NCBI RefSeq assembly: GCF_021130785.1
Contig: NC_060214.1
Coordinates: forward strand, 41,709,001 to 41,773,000
Direction: 5' to 3'
Length of the DNA stretch: 64,000 nucleotides
Origin: Homalodisca vitripennis
Taxonomy: Eukaryota > Arthropoda > Insecta > Hemiptera > Cicadellidae
The position numbers and the translations under genes are program-made. Shown piece after piece: positions 9,808-20,302 of this stretch (positions are counted from its first letter, which is position 1; each line of letters starts with the position of its first letter). Under the pieces are notes generated by a model. The model was not told the DNA's origin, searched no databases, and saw only the letters and a list, made by a program, of their open reading frames with translations.

Positions 9808-11587
9808 TGTAACGTTAGTTTTTAGTAGGGTGCAAAACTTCAACCGTTTTGTAGCCTACGCGGATAGTTGCAGTTAGCTGGGTATTTCCCAGGGGTCTGG
9901 AGAGTTACGTATTTCGGATATAAAGTGTTGACTCAGAAAGCAAGTAGATCTCAAAAAGATCTGTTAAAGTGGTTAGAGCCACAAGCTCATCATCGCCAAC
10001 ACTTTAAGGGGCAAAGAACCGACTTGATTTTAAAATTACGTATACGGAAACAGAAACATGGTATACAAGTAACCAACCCACGCTCAATTGGTATTCCGTC
10101 ACTGCGGGACAACCTAAGCTTACCCCACGAGAATTCAGTACAATCGGGTTTTAAATCGCTAAATAAAAATGATCGTAATAAGATGTGCAATCATTTTAAG
10201 GCTATGTCATATATTTATCTTAATAGCGACCGCTCGTATATCCCGCTTATGACAGCAGATCAGAAATTTAGGGAAACCTAAATTTATTTCAGACAAGACC
10301 GATTTTCACAGCAGTCCGAGAGCCTAATAATAAACGAAAATTTTATTTAATCGAAAAAAACAGTTTAATTTAATCGCGTTTAAATCGTTATGAAACGCTT
10401 GTGACAGCAGATCGTAAATTTAGGGAAATCTAAAATTTATTTTAGACAGGACCGATTTTCACAGCAGTCCGAGAGCCTAATAATAAACGGAAATTTTATT
10501 TAATCGAAAAACAATTTAATTTTAATTGCGTTTAATCGTTATGACCCGCTTGTGACAGCAGATCGTAAATTTAGGGAAAACCTAGATTTATTTTAGACAG
10601 GACCGATTTTTCACAGCAGTCCGAGAGCCTGACAATAAACGAAAGTTTTATTTAATCGAAAAAAAACAATTTAATTAATTTTAATCGCGTTTAATCGTTA
10701 TGACCCGCTTGTGACAGCAGATCGGAAATTTAGGGAAACCTAAATTTTTTTTTAGACAGGACCGATTTTCACAGCAGTCCGAGAGCCTAATAATAAACGA
10801 AAACTTTATTTAATCGAAAAACAATTTAATTTAATCGCGTTTTAATCGTTATGACCCGCTTGTGACAGCAGATCGGAAATTTAGGGAAACCTAGATTTAT
10901 TTTAGACAGGACCGATTTTTCACAGCAGTCCGAGAGCCTAATAATAAACGAAAGTTTTTATTTAATCGAAAAGCAATTTAATTTAATCGCGTTTAATCGT
11001 TAACGAAATGTTACTAATGGTGAAGATAACTAAATATTACTACAATATATTTAATTCTATATGCGTACAAATTCAATGAAAATATGCATGAAAATTCTTG
11101 CACATGCAGAGTGAAAAACGTGCAAAGAAAATTTACGTTAATATTTGCAAGCCAAGCTAAGCAAAACAAACAGAAATTTACTACAACTATTGCACCATGA
11201 ATAATGAAATAACTAATCGAACTCGGAATAATAGTTACCTGTCAAATGAAATTGAAGTTGTCTGAAAATGTCCTCTGCTCGCTGTACTGTCCTTCACCTC
11301 GAATAATCACGCTTCTCCGTATCGAAACCCCTCTCTCGCCGGCCCTCGCCAGTCCCTTTATCAGTCGACTACCGCGCTCTTAGGTGGCGGCAGCTACAAT
11401 CTTTAACAGCGCGCCCCCGCGGATTCTACGGCAATCTCGTCCGCGACGGTAGCGCGCCGTGCGAGTTTTACTACAGCCAGGACATTAAAACTATCTTCTC
11501 GCTTCCACTTGATACAATTTAAATGTAAAACAATATAGTATTTCACTGTTCTGACCAAAAAAAACACTTCAAAATTTGGACCTTACA
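9808..11587 (-). repeat. 3' LTR of the Gypsy-type element
   Basis: 1780-bp LTR bounded by TG and CA on both strands (TGTAAC...TTACA). It is nearly identical to 18,512-20,298; differences are almost all small indels. It contains five tandem units of about 150 bp (10,251-11,002) and a GC-rich block at about 11,230-11,480 of promoter-like composition. Confidence 0.93.
10251..11002 (-). repeat. Five tandem ~150-bp units inside the 3' LTR
   Basis: Units start at about 10,251, 10,402, 10,552, 10,711 and 10,862 with GACAGCAGATC, and each contains GACCGATTTT(T)CACAGCAGT CCGAGAGCC and TTTAATCGAAAA. Within each unit CACAGCAG and GACAGCAG form a shorter internal echo. Tandem arrays in LTRs often act as enhancers or regulator-binding sites; here that is inference. 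Confidence 0.9.
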
Positions 11588-11597
11588 CCCCCCACTT
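11588..11597 (-). other. Polypurine tract of the Gypsy-type element
   Basis: On the minus strand AAGTGGGGGG directly abuts the 3' LTR start (TGTAAGG). A purine run in exactly this position is the expected primer for plus-strand DNA synthesis. Confidence 0.8.
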
Positions 11598-12239
11598 AGT
11601 TCGGTCAAAAAAAAAAGAAACGGAAAAAGAAAAAGAACTCTGTTTTACTCAAAATGAACTATTCTTTTTACTTTAATAACATAAATAAAAACTTCTAAAC
11701 TAAAATAAGTATTCCTTCAGCTCCAAATTTAAACTTATTTCCTATAGTATGTTTTGTCAACCTTGACAAATAACAAAACAAAAGGTAACTAAAAAACTTA
11801 TCTTGCTTCTTCACAATCAGAAAAACTTTATACGGATGCCTTCATCGCATCCTTTTAATGTAGGTACTTTACGTTTACCCTCCTTGAAACTTCCCATCTT
11901 CGGAATATATTCTTATTCTCTTCGGGTGTCTCTTTTTCCTTTTACATTTTTCGGTCGCCTTTGTATTGCGTGTTTCACCGTCGTATTCTCCTCGCGGTGT
12001 TCCACTCTGTTTTCAGGGACGAAGTCTCGGCTTCCATTTCAATACTCTCCCCTCGGTTTCGATATCTTTCACCGTATCGTCTCCTCGTTCTTCGCACAGT
12101 CTTTCATCAATCACTTCCCAAGAGTCCGAAGCCGCGATTGATAGACATGGAGAGAAACCGGCCTATCGGAACTCGACTTTTCATTTCTCTTTCATGGTCA
12201 TTCGTCCGTTGGTTCCCTGGCTCCACGTCTAGGTCCCTT
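11598..12239 (-). other. 3' part of the extra ORF and untranslated region of the element
   Basis: On the minus strand 11,880-12,239 has coding-like, charged stretches (for example WEVIDERLCEERGDD in about 12,080-12,140) broken by stops and likely frameshifts. It may be the C-terminal tail of the Ulp1-like ORF. From 11,598 to about 11,860 it is AT-rich with no coding signal, consistent with a 3' UTR. Open frames on the plus strand here are shadows. Confidence 0.45.
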
Positions 12240-13190
12240 TACTGCCTCGTCGATAAGGGCAATGAGGTCATCCGTTTGCTGCGGAATCTTCCTCCACGTC
12301 GACCCTCCATCGGGGCCGGGTGAGACGGTCCAGTCGATAAAGAGGGCCGAAACAGATCAACGTGCCGCATGGATGGATATCCGAGTTCGGCCGCTCGAAG
12401 CAGATCCTCCAGTACTGGATCATTATACTGACCCACTCGCTTCTCCCTGGAGTGAGGTCGCTGTTTCTTTTGGGGAGAGGCTAGTTTGTCCTCGAACCGT
12501 AGGAAACATATCCGCTATATATCGCCCGGCTCGGCGTAACGAAAGTCCTCGACGCCAACGCGCCCCGCTCGGAGGACCGAAGCGATGTTCTTCCGGATCG
12601 ATTTTCCACTCGCTTTTTTTTCCTTCTAATCGTGCCTTCCTTGACAGCACCTCCGCATACATACACACGAAGGCGCCGCAATCGTACGAGTTTTCTCTTG
12701 TCGAGGGATATCCTTGGGTGCGTCTACCGTTTTCCATGCCTCTACCTTCCGGTTCCTTCTCGAGTGGCCTCGTATGTCAGGAAATCTCGCACTGTCCCCC
12801 TCTCTCCGCTTCGTTATTCCATCCGCAAGAGTCGTACGCGGTGATTGTATTTTCTTCGACCATCACCACGATTAAGATCCAGTGTCCCCTGCTACCCACG
12901 GTCCTGGGAGGTGTACGGGAACGAATAACCTATCGTTTTGAAAGATATCTTCTTTCTTAAACCGGTTATTGACCGCCTGGTATCTTTTCTCCTTCCAGTC
13001 CTTGAAGAAAACGTATCGAACATAAAGATCGATGGAAGACACACTTTGTGGTACCAAATTCCGTCTCTCTATAATTCGTAAGTAGGCCTCAATGACGACG
13101 TCGTTCATCAATGTGTCTTTCTTCGCCGCTAAAACATCGATTTCGTTTGGTTTAACCGTGATTAGTTTTTCTCAGACCCTTCATTCTTAA
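12240..13190 (-). CDS. Ulp1/SENP-like (C48) cysteine protease ORF of the Gypsy-type element, frameshifted
   Basis: This ORF lies downstream of integrase, where some Gypsy elements carry env. On the minus strand (12,872-13,111) it encodes LMNDVVIEAYL, matching the WLND.VI.fY block that starts Ulp1 domains, followed by NDRLFVPVHL, the strand before the catalytic His. After a slip in a G run the next frame reads HWILIVVM (catalytic HW at 12,879-12,884) and TAYDSCG (catalytic Asp codon at 12,831-12,833). After further slips come DIPRQ and NSYDCGAFVCMYA, the Q...DCG.F.C.YA block with oxyanion Gln and catalytic Cys (codon 12,678-12,680). C48 enzymes remove SUMO or related proteins; some viral relatives process polyproteins. 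The role here is unknown. The start codon is unclear because of frameshifts near 13,150-13,190; integrase ends with its own stop just upstream. The fold assignment rests on all four active-site contexts in order at normal spacing. Confidence 0.82.
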
Positions 13191-13274
13191 CCACAGGTAT
13201 TACCTGAAAGCCCACAAAACAAGCATCATGCAAAGCAGTTTACTAACCAGCTAGCCAGTACCTTCACCACCAGT

Positions 13275-14450
13275 AACATTAACGAATGAACGTTTTTAAG
13301 TCTTTTACGTGGGCATTACTATTTTTACCCGTGACCTCATCGGTTATAACGGTATATGTTATAACCTACTTTAGAATCGATTTTAAAAAAGGGTCCTATG
13401 TACTTTGGAGCTAATTTTGCGGCAAAAGCGTTAGCGGCTGAAGAAAGAGCGTGATTTCTTTTTAGGACTCTATCGCCCGCCCACTTATACGTTACTACTT
13501 CTCGTCGTCTTAAATTATATACCCTTGCTTGATTGTTATAAGCTGCCCTTAAGTTCAGATGACATCTCTCGTATATAAACGTTGAAATCGATCATACCTT
13601 TCCTCATGGATATCGGCTGTTGAGAGGGGTCGTTTATCATTTCCCTTCTCTTCGAAAAACCCGGATAGGGATTTCGGTGGCTTCAGCTCTCTGCCAAAGT
13701 TAAGCATAGCGGGAGTGAACTTTGTACTGCCATGTACCGCTGTATTCATCGCGTATCTGAACTCTGAAATGTTCACGTCCCACTCTCGATGGTCATTCTT
13801 AACGTATTGGGCAATCATCGTTCCCAGCACGCGGTTATATCTCTCTACCGGGTTCGACTGAGGTGAAAATGGAGCAGTATAATTGACCTCGATTCCCCAA
13901 TCCTCAGCTAGTTCCTTAAAAATCTTCGACGTGAATTGTGTTTCCGTTGTCTACTATAAGTACCTCAGGTGATCCGTAACCTAAGTAATATCAATTCCTT
14001 AAATTGATTTGCATACTTGGCGAGCGTTGGCAAGTCTTATGGGTGCTATTTCTACCCATTTGCTAAAACAGTCTTGGAAAACCACCGCATAAGTGTTACC
14101 TCCTCTTTTTGATCTAGGTAACGGCCCAATCAAATCCGCCGAAACTGCGAACCAAGGCCCCTTTGGTCGTCTAAATTTCATTATTCCGGCGGGTTTTCTT
14201 TTGTTCACACTCTTGAATTTCTGGCACGTCTCACATGAAGCGACATAATTTCGGACTTCTTGCCGCCATCTCGGCCAGTAGTATCTGTTCTTTCTGCAAT
14301 TCGTTTGGCTGTCTTTCGATAGCCGAAGTGCCCAGGCCGTTTCCTTATCATGAGTTTCCTCAAGTACTCGATTTTTCTCCTCCTCGGGAACACACATCTT
14401 CCAATCCAAACTCTTCTGAACGCCCCTCTCTCCTGGGCCTCTGTAGGGAA
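13275..14450 (-). CDS. Integrase of the Gypsy-type element (frameshifted)
   Basis: Minus-strand frames show, in order, the HHCC zinc-binding region (RYYWPRWRQEV then CETCQ), the first catalytic Asp (SADLIGPLP), FSKWVEIAP, the second Asp in VDNGN near 13,950, and the catalytic Glu in NPVERYNR near 13,840. There follow the RYAMNTAVHGSTKFTPAML block and a C-terminal domain with KLAPKYIGPFF, the GPY/F motif of Gypsy integrases. The domain ends near 13,281 with an AHVKDLK block and stop. All three DDE residues are present. Several small frameshifts break the frame. It inserts element cDNA into the host genome, here with a 4-bp duplication. Confidence 0.9.
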
Positions 14451-14499
14451 TAATATCTGTATAGTTTTCCTCCTCTTATGGTAAGCCGAGGGAAACTAC

Positions 14500-15080
14500 G
14501 GGGGATTTTTCTTAACTTTGTGTATTAGGTTATCATACCATGACATTGGGAGATAGTCGCCGCAATTTGAATTACTTTCCTTCTCTGAGCTTTCTATTAC
14601 AAACACCTTCAGAGAATGATCTCTAACTTCGTCGTTTTCGGTTGTTTGATCAGTCCTTTCAGGAGGGTTTCTCGAAAGAGCATCGGCTACTCTATTTAAA
14701 GCACCTTTACGGTACTGGACTGAAAAATCGTGTTGCTGCAACTCGAGGATCCAGCGGGCCAACCGACCGGTTGGTTGTTGTATCTTCATTAACCATTGCA
14801 GTGCTTGGTGAATCGTGATTGCGAGGAAAATGGTACCCTTCGATATAAGGTCTAAATTTTTTTACCGCCCATACCAAAGCTAAACACTCTTGTTCAGTGA
14901 CCGTAAACTTCTTTTCCCCGTCCGTTAACAGTCTACTGGCATACGCTATAACCACCTCTTTACCCTTTCGCTTCTGGCTCAAGGTGGCGCCTAACCCTAT
15001 TTGAGACGCATCTACCTGTAGGACAAATTGTTCGCTGAAGTCTGGGCATGCTAGAATAGGGTGTTTGTTAGGCGGCGTTT
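14500..15080 (-). CDS. RNase H domain of the Gypsy-type polyprotein (frameshifted)
   Basis: The minus-strand frames encode VVIAYASRLLTDGEKKFTVTEQECLALVWAVKKFRPY (in 14,860-14,970) and, in the next frame, GRLARWILELQQHDF then RKGALNRVADALSRNP. These are the standard RNase H-like blocks after the RT of Gypsy elements. The TEQECLALVWA helix carries the conserved Glu and DALSR the late Asp. It follows RT and precedes integrase, the Gypsy order. Confidence 0.88.
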
Positions 15081-15123
15081 CAGTTCGGCGAAAGCCTCTT
15101 CATGAGTCGCTGTCCAATCCCAC

Positions 15124-15960
15124 TTAACCGCTTTTTCTCAGCAGTTTAGTAAGTGGCGCCGTCAGAGTCGCGAAACCTGATATGAATCGGCGATACCAAC
15201 TCGCAAGACCCAAGAAGCTTCGGAGGTTTCTTATATTCCTCGGCGTTGGAAAGTCTAAGATAGCGGACACCTTATCTGGATCTGTGGATATTCCTTGATC
15301 GTTTATAACGTGTCCCAAATATTTTAAAGCGTGTCTGGCAAAACTTGCACTTCTCCGGGTTTAAGCTTTAGGCCAGCTCGTCGAAGACGTTGAAATACTT
15401 CTCTCAGAGATTCTAAATGTTCCTTGAAATTCGATGAAATAATAATCAAGTCATCTAGATAGGCGAAAGCTTTGGGTTCCAATTCCGGGCCTATTATGGT
15501 ATCGAGAAGTCGTTGAAAACGTTGCTCCCGCTGAGTGCAAACCAAACGGCATCCTCGTAAATTGGTAGAGAGTCCTTTTCCTGGTACTGTAAAAGCGGTT
15601 ATGGCGCGACTTTCCTTCGATAAACCCACCTGCCAATACCCTGATTTTAAGTCGAGCGTGGAAATAAATTTTGGCTTCCTTGAGTTTTTTCTAGGATAGA
15701 GTTGATTTGAGGTAGGGGATAAGCATCTTTCTCGGTTTTTTTGCATTTACCTTTCGGAAGTCCACACAAAACCTAAATTTTCCGGAAGGTTTCTTGACTA
15801 ATACAACTGGAGAACTCCAGGGACTATTCGATTTTCTCGATTATCCCGTCCGCCAACATCGAATCAACTTCATCGTTGATCACTTTCTGCATTGCGGGGT
15901 TACGTGGATAAAATCTCTGTTTAATCGGTTCGTCGTTCTTTAATTTAATCACATGTTCTA
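15124..15960 (-). CDS. Reverse transcriptase of the Gypsy-type element (frameshifted)
   Basis: From right to left, minus-strand frames show the entry block [20 protein letters not shown] (about 15,840-15,895), [10 protein letters not shown], the [13 protein letters not shown] block with the first catalytic Asp, [14 protein letters not shown], and the catalytic box YLDD (15,450-15,461). There follow HVINDQGI, then [12 protein letters not shown] at the thumb/connection. All conserved RT motifs are visible, but in at least three frames. It copies element RNA to DNA from a tRNA primer. Confidence 0.92.
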
Positions 15961-16450
15961 CTATTGGGTAAGACCAGGGGAATCCTTAAACTCCGCTAAT
16001 TCGTCGTTTCCCAAAAACTCTCTAAGCTCCTCTTCTTCCTCCTCGCTTAGCGTGACGATAGCATTTATAGCTGTCCCCTCACAGTTATTTACGCCGTACT
16101 CTTCTCTGGAAATAGTTTTCTTTTTAAAGTCAATTAGTTTTAATGGCGCTATTACGTCCATGCCTAAAATAATCGGAGAAGTAAGACCTGAGACGTTAAA
16201 TCAACTTAAACGCGTGTTGTATGTATTTCGATACTTCCTTCAAATTCGATCCCTCTCCTTGCTTTCGGTTTTTGTCCCATCGGCCATTTGAATCTGAAGT
16301 TTTTCAGTCGTAATCCGCGCTCCTTTACTCATTAGCATATCATACGTTGTATCGTTTACAAGGGAGATCATTGCCCCCGTGTCGACCAGGGCCCATACTA
16401 ACATCCCACAGGACAATACTGGGTACGTACGGTCTTATGTCTTTATTCCG
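15961..16450 (-). CDS. Retropepsin-type aspartic protease of the Gypsy-type element
   Basis: The minus strand has LVDTGAMISLV with the catalytic DTG at 16,375-16,383, followed about 60-70 residues later by the GMDVIAPLKLIDF block ending the domain. The frame continues into a linker with a Glu-rich run before RT. One or more frameshifts lie between 16,161 and 16,340. The enzyme would process Gag and Pol. Confidence 0.85.
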
Positions 16451-18420
16451 AACTTCGGCAGGACAGGTTTTGGTGAATTCGGCTATATATTTTACCCACT
16501 GCTGCTGCATTCAGCGGAGGTTTCTTAAATTCGTTTTTGCGGGGCTCCAGGTGACCTCCTTTCGCCTGAGCCCTCACATCCGTCCCTTTTCCAAGTTGCA
16601 TTTGCAAATCCGTAGTTTTAAAACCAGGGGTCTTGCAAAAGGTTAACATTTTAGGGTTTTTCGGGAAGTGACAATTCCTAAAAATGTGACCGGGTTTCTC
16701 ACAGTTCCAACATACAAAACTAGAAGTATTCTTCGGGATAGTTGTGTTTCTCTGAGAGGCTATACTTTCTCTTCTTTACAACTTTTTGTCCTTCCCTAGT
16801 ATCCATTTCCGGCCTACCAGATAATTTATTCGTCCCTCTCAAACACTTTATTTTCTTCGTTATTTATTGATTTTCCGAGGATGTTTCCCGTTGATCTCGA
16901 TTGGATGTTCATTGTGTGATTCTGAGTGTATCAGCCGCTGCCTTATTTGGTGACATTTGAAACACAAACGTTTTTAAATTCTTATTTTTGGGGCTATATG
17001 CGGTTTCAGGGCACCAGGGACTGAGCTGGACCTGGCGGTGGGCCGATATAAGTGAGTTTCTCGGATATACATCTCGTAGTGTTCTGCCGAAGAAATGAGT
17101 TCACTAATCGTTCGTATGTCTTGCCTCTTTAAACTCAGCTTGTACTTCGGGGTGCATATTTGCATATAACCTATCAAGCTTATCTACGGGCGTCATACCG
17201 CCTCTTCGTCGCATCAACGTATTCAAGGCCACTACAAACGTCCTGATGGGTTCACTGTCACCTTTGTGTTCTACGTTTTTATTTCATCGTCCATGTTCGT
17301 CTTATAGCCTACCGGAAGGAAGTTTAGCTCGAAATCTTGACGAAAATCTTCAAAACTGTCCCAAAACTCTCTATTATTTCGATAACCACAGTAAAGCGGT
17401 ACCCTTTAGCAATTCAGGGAGTGCTTTTAATCAGATCGCCCCCGATACATTATAAGCCTCCATCAGCTCATCAAGTCTTTCAAGAAAAAGACACTGGATT
17501 TCGCTCTCCGTCCGAAATGTAAATTCCACTTTCTAATTGTGTTGCATATCTCAGCGGAATTGACATGTGGCTGTCGGGAAAGGTGCTCATCTCTCAATCT
17601 TTGATTTTCGTTAGAATAGTGCGTTACATGCCGCCTAAGAGAATCGTGAGAGAAACCCCAGGTGCAATGTATTGACTTGTCGCCAGAGCTGGGAGTTTAA
17701 AAGCATCGGTATACACAGATCTTGTTGCGCCATCGTAAGGTGCATAACTCGCATATTCGTGTCCAGTATCCCAGTTGGACTTGGCCTTTACTCCGCGTCT
17801 TCAGTGAAACTAAAAGCCTCTTTACTTCGTCGTCACTAGTATCGGGTGGAACCTCGAGTATCTCCCTCAGGTTTAACTCTCGGCTTCTTTTATCAGTCTC
17901 TGCTTCACTGGTATTCGCCCAACTGGGTCGTTGCCAAAGGATTCTCTTCCGCCTACAGCCTCATCTCGTCTGTCCGGCTGTGAGCGAAGAAACTGTACGA
18001 AAGATTTTCTTAGATAATCTGTCGTCCTAACCCTCGGTGTCCAAGTCGTGTTTTTAGCATTTCAGTTATTAACTGGGCTTTCGTGAGTCTGTATATCCAC
18101 CCACCCCACGACTGGATCTAACTCAGAAGGGGAATAACTAGTCGTGGAAAACGCCTTTGTTGTTTTGGTCCTTCGAAGTCAACAGTGGCAAACCCAAATC
18201 TCGTTTTTCGATACCTTTAATTTGTGATTCGCTAGTATTTTCAGAGGAACTAGTAGTCACAATCGTAGGTATTTGTTTTTTGGTGTTCTGAGTCTGTTGT
18301 TGACTTTTCAGGCCTATTCGTGTTTCCACCCTTTGGTAGAACGTGCAGTTTGAGCGAAAAAGTATTCGCACAGTCGCCCAAAACCCCCGTTTGTCGAAGC
18401 ATTTTATAAACACTATCTCG
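16451..18420 (-). CDS. Gag of the Gypsy-type element (frameshifted)
   Basis: A CCHC zinc knuckle (C-W-N-C, then H, then C; Cys and His codons between 16,671 and 16,712) marks the nucleocapsid end. Upstream are capsid-like pieces (LYANMHPE; YKLSLKRQDIRTISELISSAEHYE near 17,070-17,170). A Gln/Thr/Ser-rich N-terminal region lies at 18,138-18,413, starting about 75 nt from the primer-binding site. The ORF is heavily broken, so the exact start and the number of proteins are unclear. Gag packages the RNA and forms the particle. Confidence 0.75.
16671..16712 (-). other. CCHC zinc knuckle in Gag
   Basis: Reads CWNCEKPGHIFRNC on the minus strand, exactly C-x2-C-x4-H-x4-C. This motif binds RNA in retroelement nucleocapsids. 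Confidence 0.92.
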
Positions 18421-18488
18421 CTAAACCTCTTACTAAAAGTTTATCTTTTACGTTCGAAGAATATTACACTCGTACAATCACTATACCC

Positions 18489-18508
18489 GTCCCTGTTTTC
18501 GGGCGCCA
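18489..18508 (-). other. tRNA-Lys-type primer-binding site
   Basis: The plus strand reads GTCCCTGTTTTCGGGCGCCA, three bases inside the 5' LTR. This equals the 3' end of tRNA-Lys (GTCCCTGTTCGGGCGCCA) except for two extra T. On the element's strand it is the TGGCGCCCGAA-type site. The two extra bases may be a real variant or homopolymer error. Confidence 0.85.
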
Positions 18509-18511
18509 TTT

Positions 18512-20298
18512 TGTAACGTTAGTTTTTTAGTAGGGTGCAAAACTTCAACCGTTTTGTAGCCTACGCGGATAGTTGCAGTTAGCTGGGTATTTCCCAGGGG
18601 TCTGGAGAGTTACGTATTTCGGATATAAAGTGTTGACTCAGAAAGCAAGTAGATCTCAAAAGATCTGTTAAAGTGGTTAGAGCCACAAGCTCATCATCGC
18701 CAACACTTTAAGGGGCAAAGAACCGACTTGATTTTAAAATTAACGTATACGGAAACAGAAACATGGTATAACAAGTAACCAACCCAACGCTCAATTGGTA
18801 TTCCCGTCACTGCGGGACAACCTAAGCTTACCCCACGAGAATTCAGTACAATCGGGTTTTAAATCGCTAAATAAAATGATCGTAATAAGATGTGCAATCA
18901 TTTAAGGCTATGTCTATATATTTATCTTAATAGCGACCGCTCGTATATCCCGCTTATGACAGCAGATCAGAAATTTAGGGAAACCTAAATTTATTTCAGA
19001 CAAGACCGATTTTCACAGCAGTCCCGAGAGCCTAATAATAAACGAAAATTTATTATTTAATCGAAAAACAGTTTAATTAATAATCGCGTTTAATCGTTAT
19101 GAAACGCTTGTGACAGCAGATCGTAAATTTAGGGAAATCTAAATTTATTTTAGACAGGACCGATTTTCACAGCAGTCCGAGAGCCTAATAATAAACGGAA
19201 ATTTTATTTTAATCGAAAAAACAATTTAAATTTAATTGCGTTTAATCGTTATGACCCGCTTGTGACAGCAGATCGTAAATTTAGGGAAACCTAGATTTAT
19301 TTTAGACAGGACCGATTTTTCACAGCAGTCCGAGAGCCTGACAATAAACGAAAGTTTTATTTAATCGAAAAAAACAATTTAATTTAATCGCGTTTAATCG
19401 TTATGGACCCGCTTGTGACAGCAGATCGGAAATTTAGGGAAACCTAAATTTTTTTTTAGACAGGACCGATTTTCACAGCAGTCCGAGAGCCTAATAATAA
19501 ACGAAAACTTTATTTAATCGAAAAACAATTTAATTTAATCGCGTTTAATCGTTATGACCCGCTTGTGACAGCAGATCGGAAATTTAGGGAAACCTAGATT
19601 TATTTTAGACAGGACCGATTTTCACAGCAGTCCGAGAGCCTAATAATAAACGAAAGTTTTATTTAATAATCGAAAAGCAATTTAATTTAATCGCGTTTTA
19701 AATCGTTTACGAAATGTTACTAATGGTGAAGATAACTAAATATTACTACAATATATTTAATTCTATAATGCGTACAAATTCAATGAAAATATGCATGAAA
19801 ATTCTTGCACATGCAGAGTGAAAAACGTGCAAAGAAAAATTTAACGTTAAATATTGCAAGCCAAGCTAAGCAAAACAAACAGAAATTTACTACAACTATT
19901 GCACCATGAATAATGAAATAACACTAATCGAACTCGGAATAATAGTTACCTGTCAAATGAAATTGAAGTTGTCTGAAAATGTCCTCTGCTCGCTGTACTG
20001 TCCTTCACCTCGATAATCACGCTTCTCCGTATCGAACCCTCTCGCGCCGGCCCTCGCCAGTCCCCTTTATCAGTCGACTACCGCGCTCTAGGTGGCGCAG
20101 CTACAATCTTTAACAGCGCCCCCCGCGGATTCTACGGCAATCTCGTCCGCGACGGTAAGCGCGCCGTGCGAGTTTTACTACAGCCAGGACATTAAAAACT
20201 ATCTTCTCGCTTCCACTTGATACAATTTAAATGTAAAACAATATAGTATTTCACTGTTCTGACCAAAAAAAAAACACTTCAAAATTTGGGACCTTACA
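18512..20298 (-). repeat. 5' LTR of the Gypsy-type element
   Basis: 1787 bp, paired with 9808-11,587. On the minus strand it starts TGTAAGGTCC at 20,298 and ends AACGTTACA at 18,512. It carries the element promoter and the five-unit array at about 18,956-19,690. The flanking AGGG at 20,299-20,302 repeats that at 9804-9807. Confidence 0.93.
18956..19690 (-). repeat. Five tandem ~150-bp units inside the 5' LTR
   Basis: Units start near 18,957, 19,111, 19,263, 19,417 and 19,567. Each matches the unit of the same rank in the other LTR better than its neighbours (for example the third unit in both has CCTGACAATAAAC), so the array was fixed before this insertion. Confidence 0.9.
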
Positions 20299-20302
20299 AG
20301 GG

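Larger units (their letters stand above)
9808..20298 (-). mobile_element. Full-length Gypsy-type LTR retrotransposon with an extra Ulp1-like protease ORF
   Basis: Two LTRs of 1780 and 1787 bp (TGTAACGTTAG...CCTTACA on the plus strand) bound a 10.5-kb element flanked by the 4-bp duplication AGGG (9804-9807, 20,299-20,302). On the minus strand the order is LTR, tRNA-Lys-like primer site, Gag with CCHC knuckle, aspartic protease, reverse transcriptase, RNase H, integrase, then a Ulp1-like cysteine protease ORF, polypurine tract and LTR. Integrase after RNase H and the GPF motif in the integrase C-terminus place it in Ty3/Gypsy (Metaviridae). Long LTRs and the lysine primer site recall Osvaldo/Ulysses-type elements, but that placement needs a phylogeny. 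No envelope gene was recognised. ORFs are split by frameshifts; the LTR comparison suggests many are consensus errors. Confidence 0.93.

Noticed and set aside
10251..11002. CRISPR-like regular repeat spacing
   Set aside because: The units are continuous ~150-bp tandem repeats with no unique spacers, lie in an LTR, and are duplicated in the other LTR of a eukaryotic element.
11803..12960. Plus-strand open frames inside the Gypsy-type element
   Set aside because: They lie opposite the minus-strand protease ORF, have no domain, and arise because that region is less AT-rich and hence open on both strands.
11588..13550. Envelope gene of an errantivirus
   Set aside because: No signal peptide, transmembrane anchor or furin-like site could be read on the minus strand; the region is instead explained by the integrase C-terminus, the Ulp1-like ORF and a 3' UTR.
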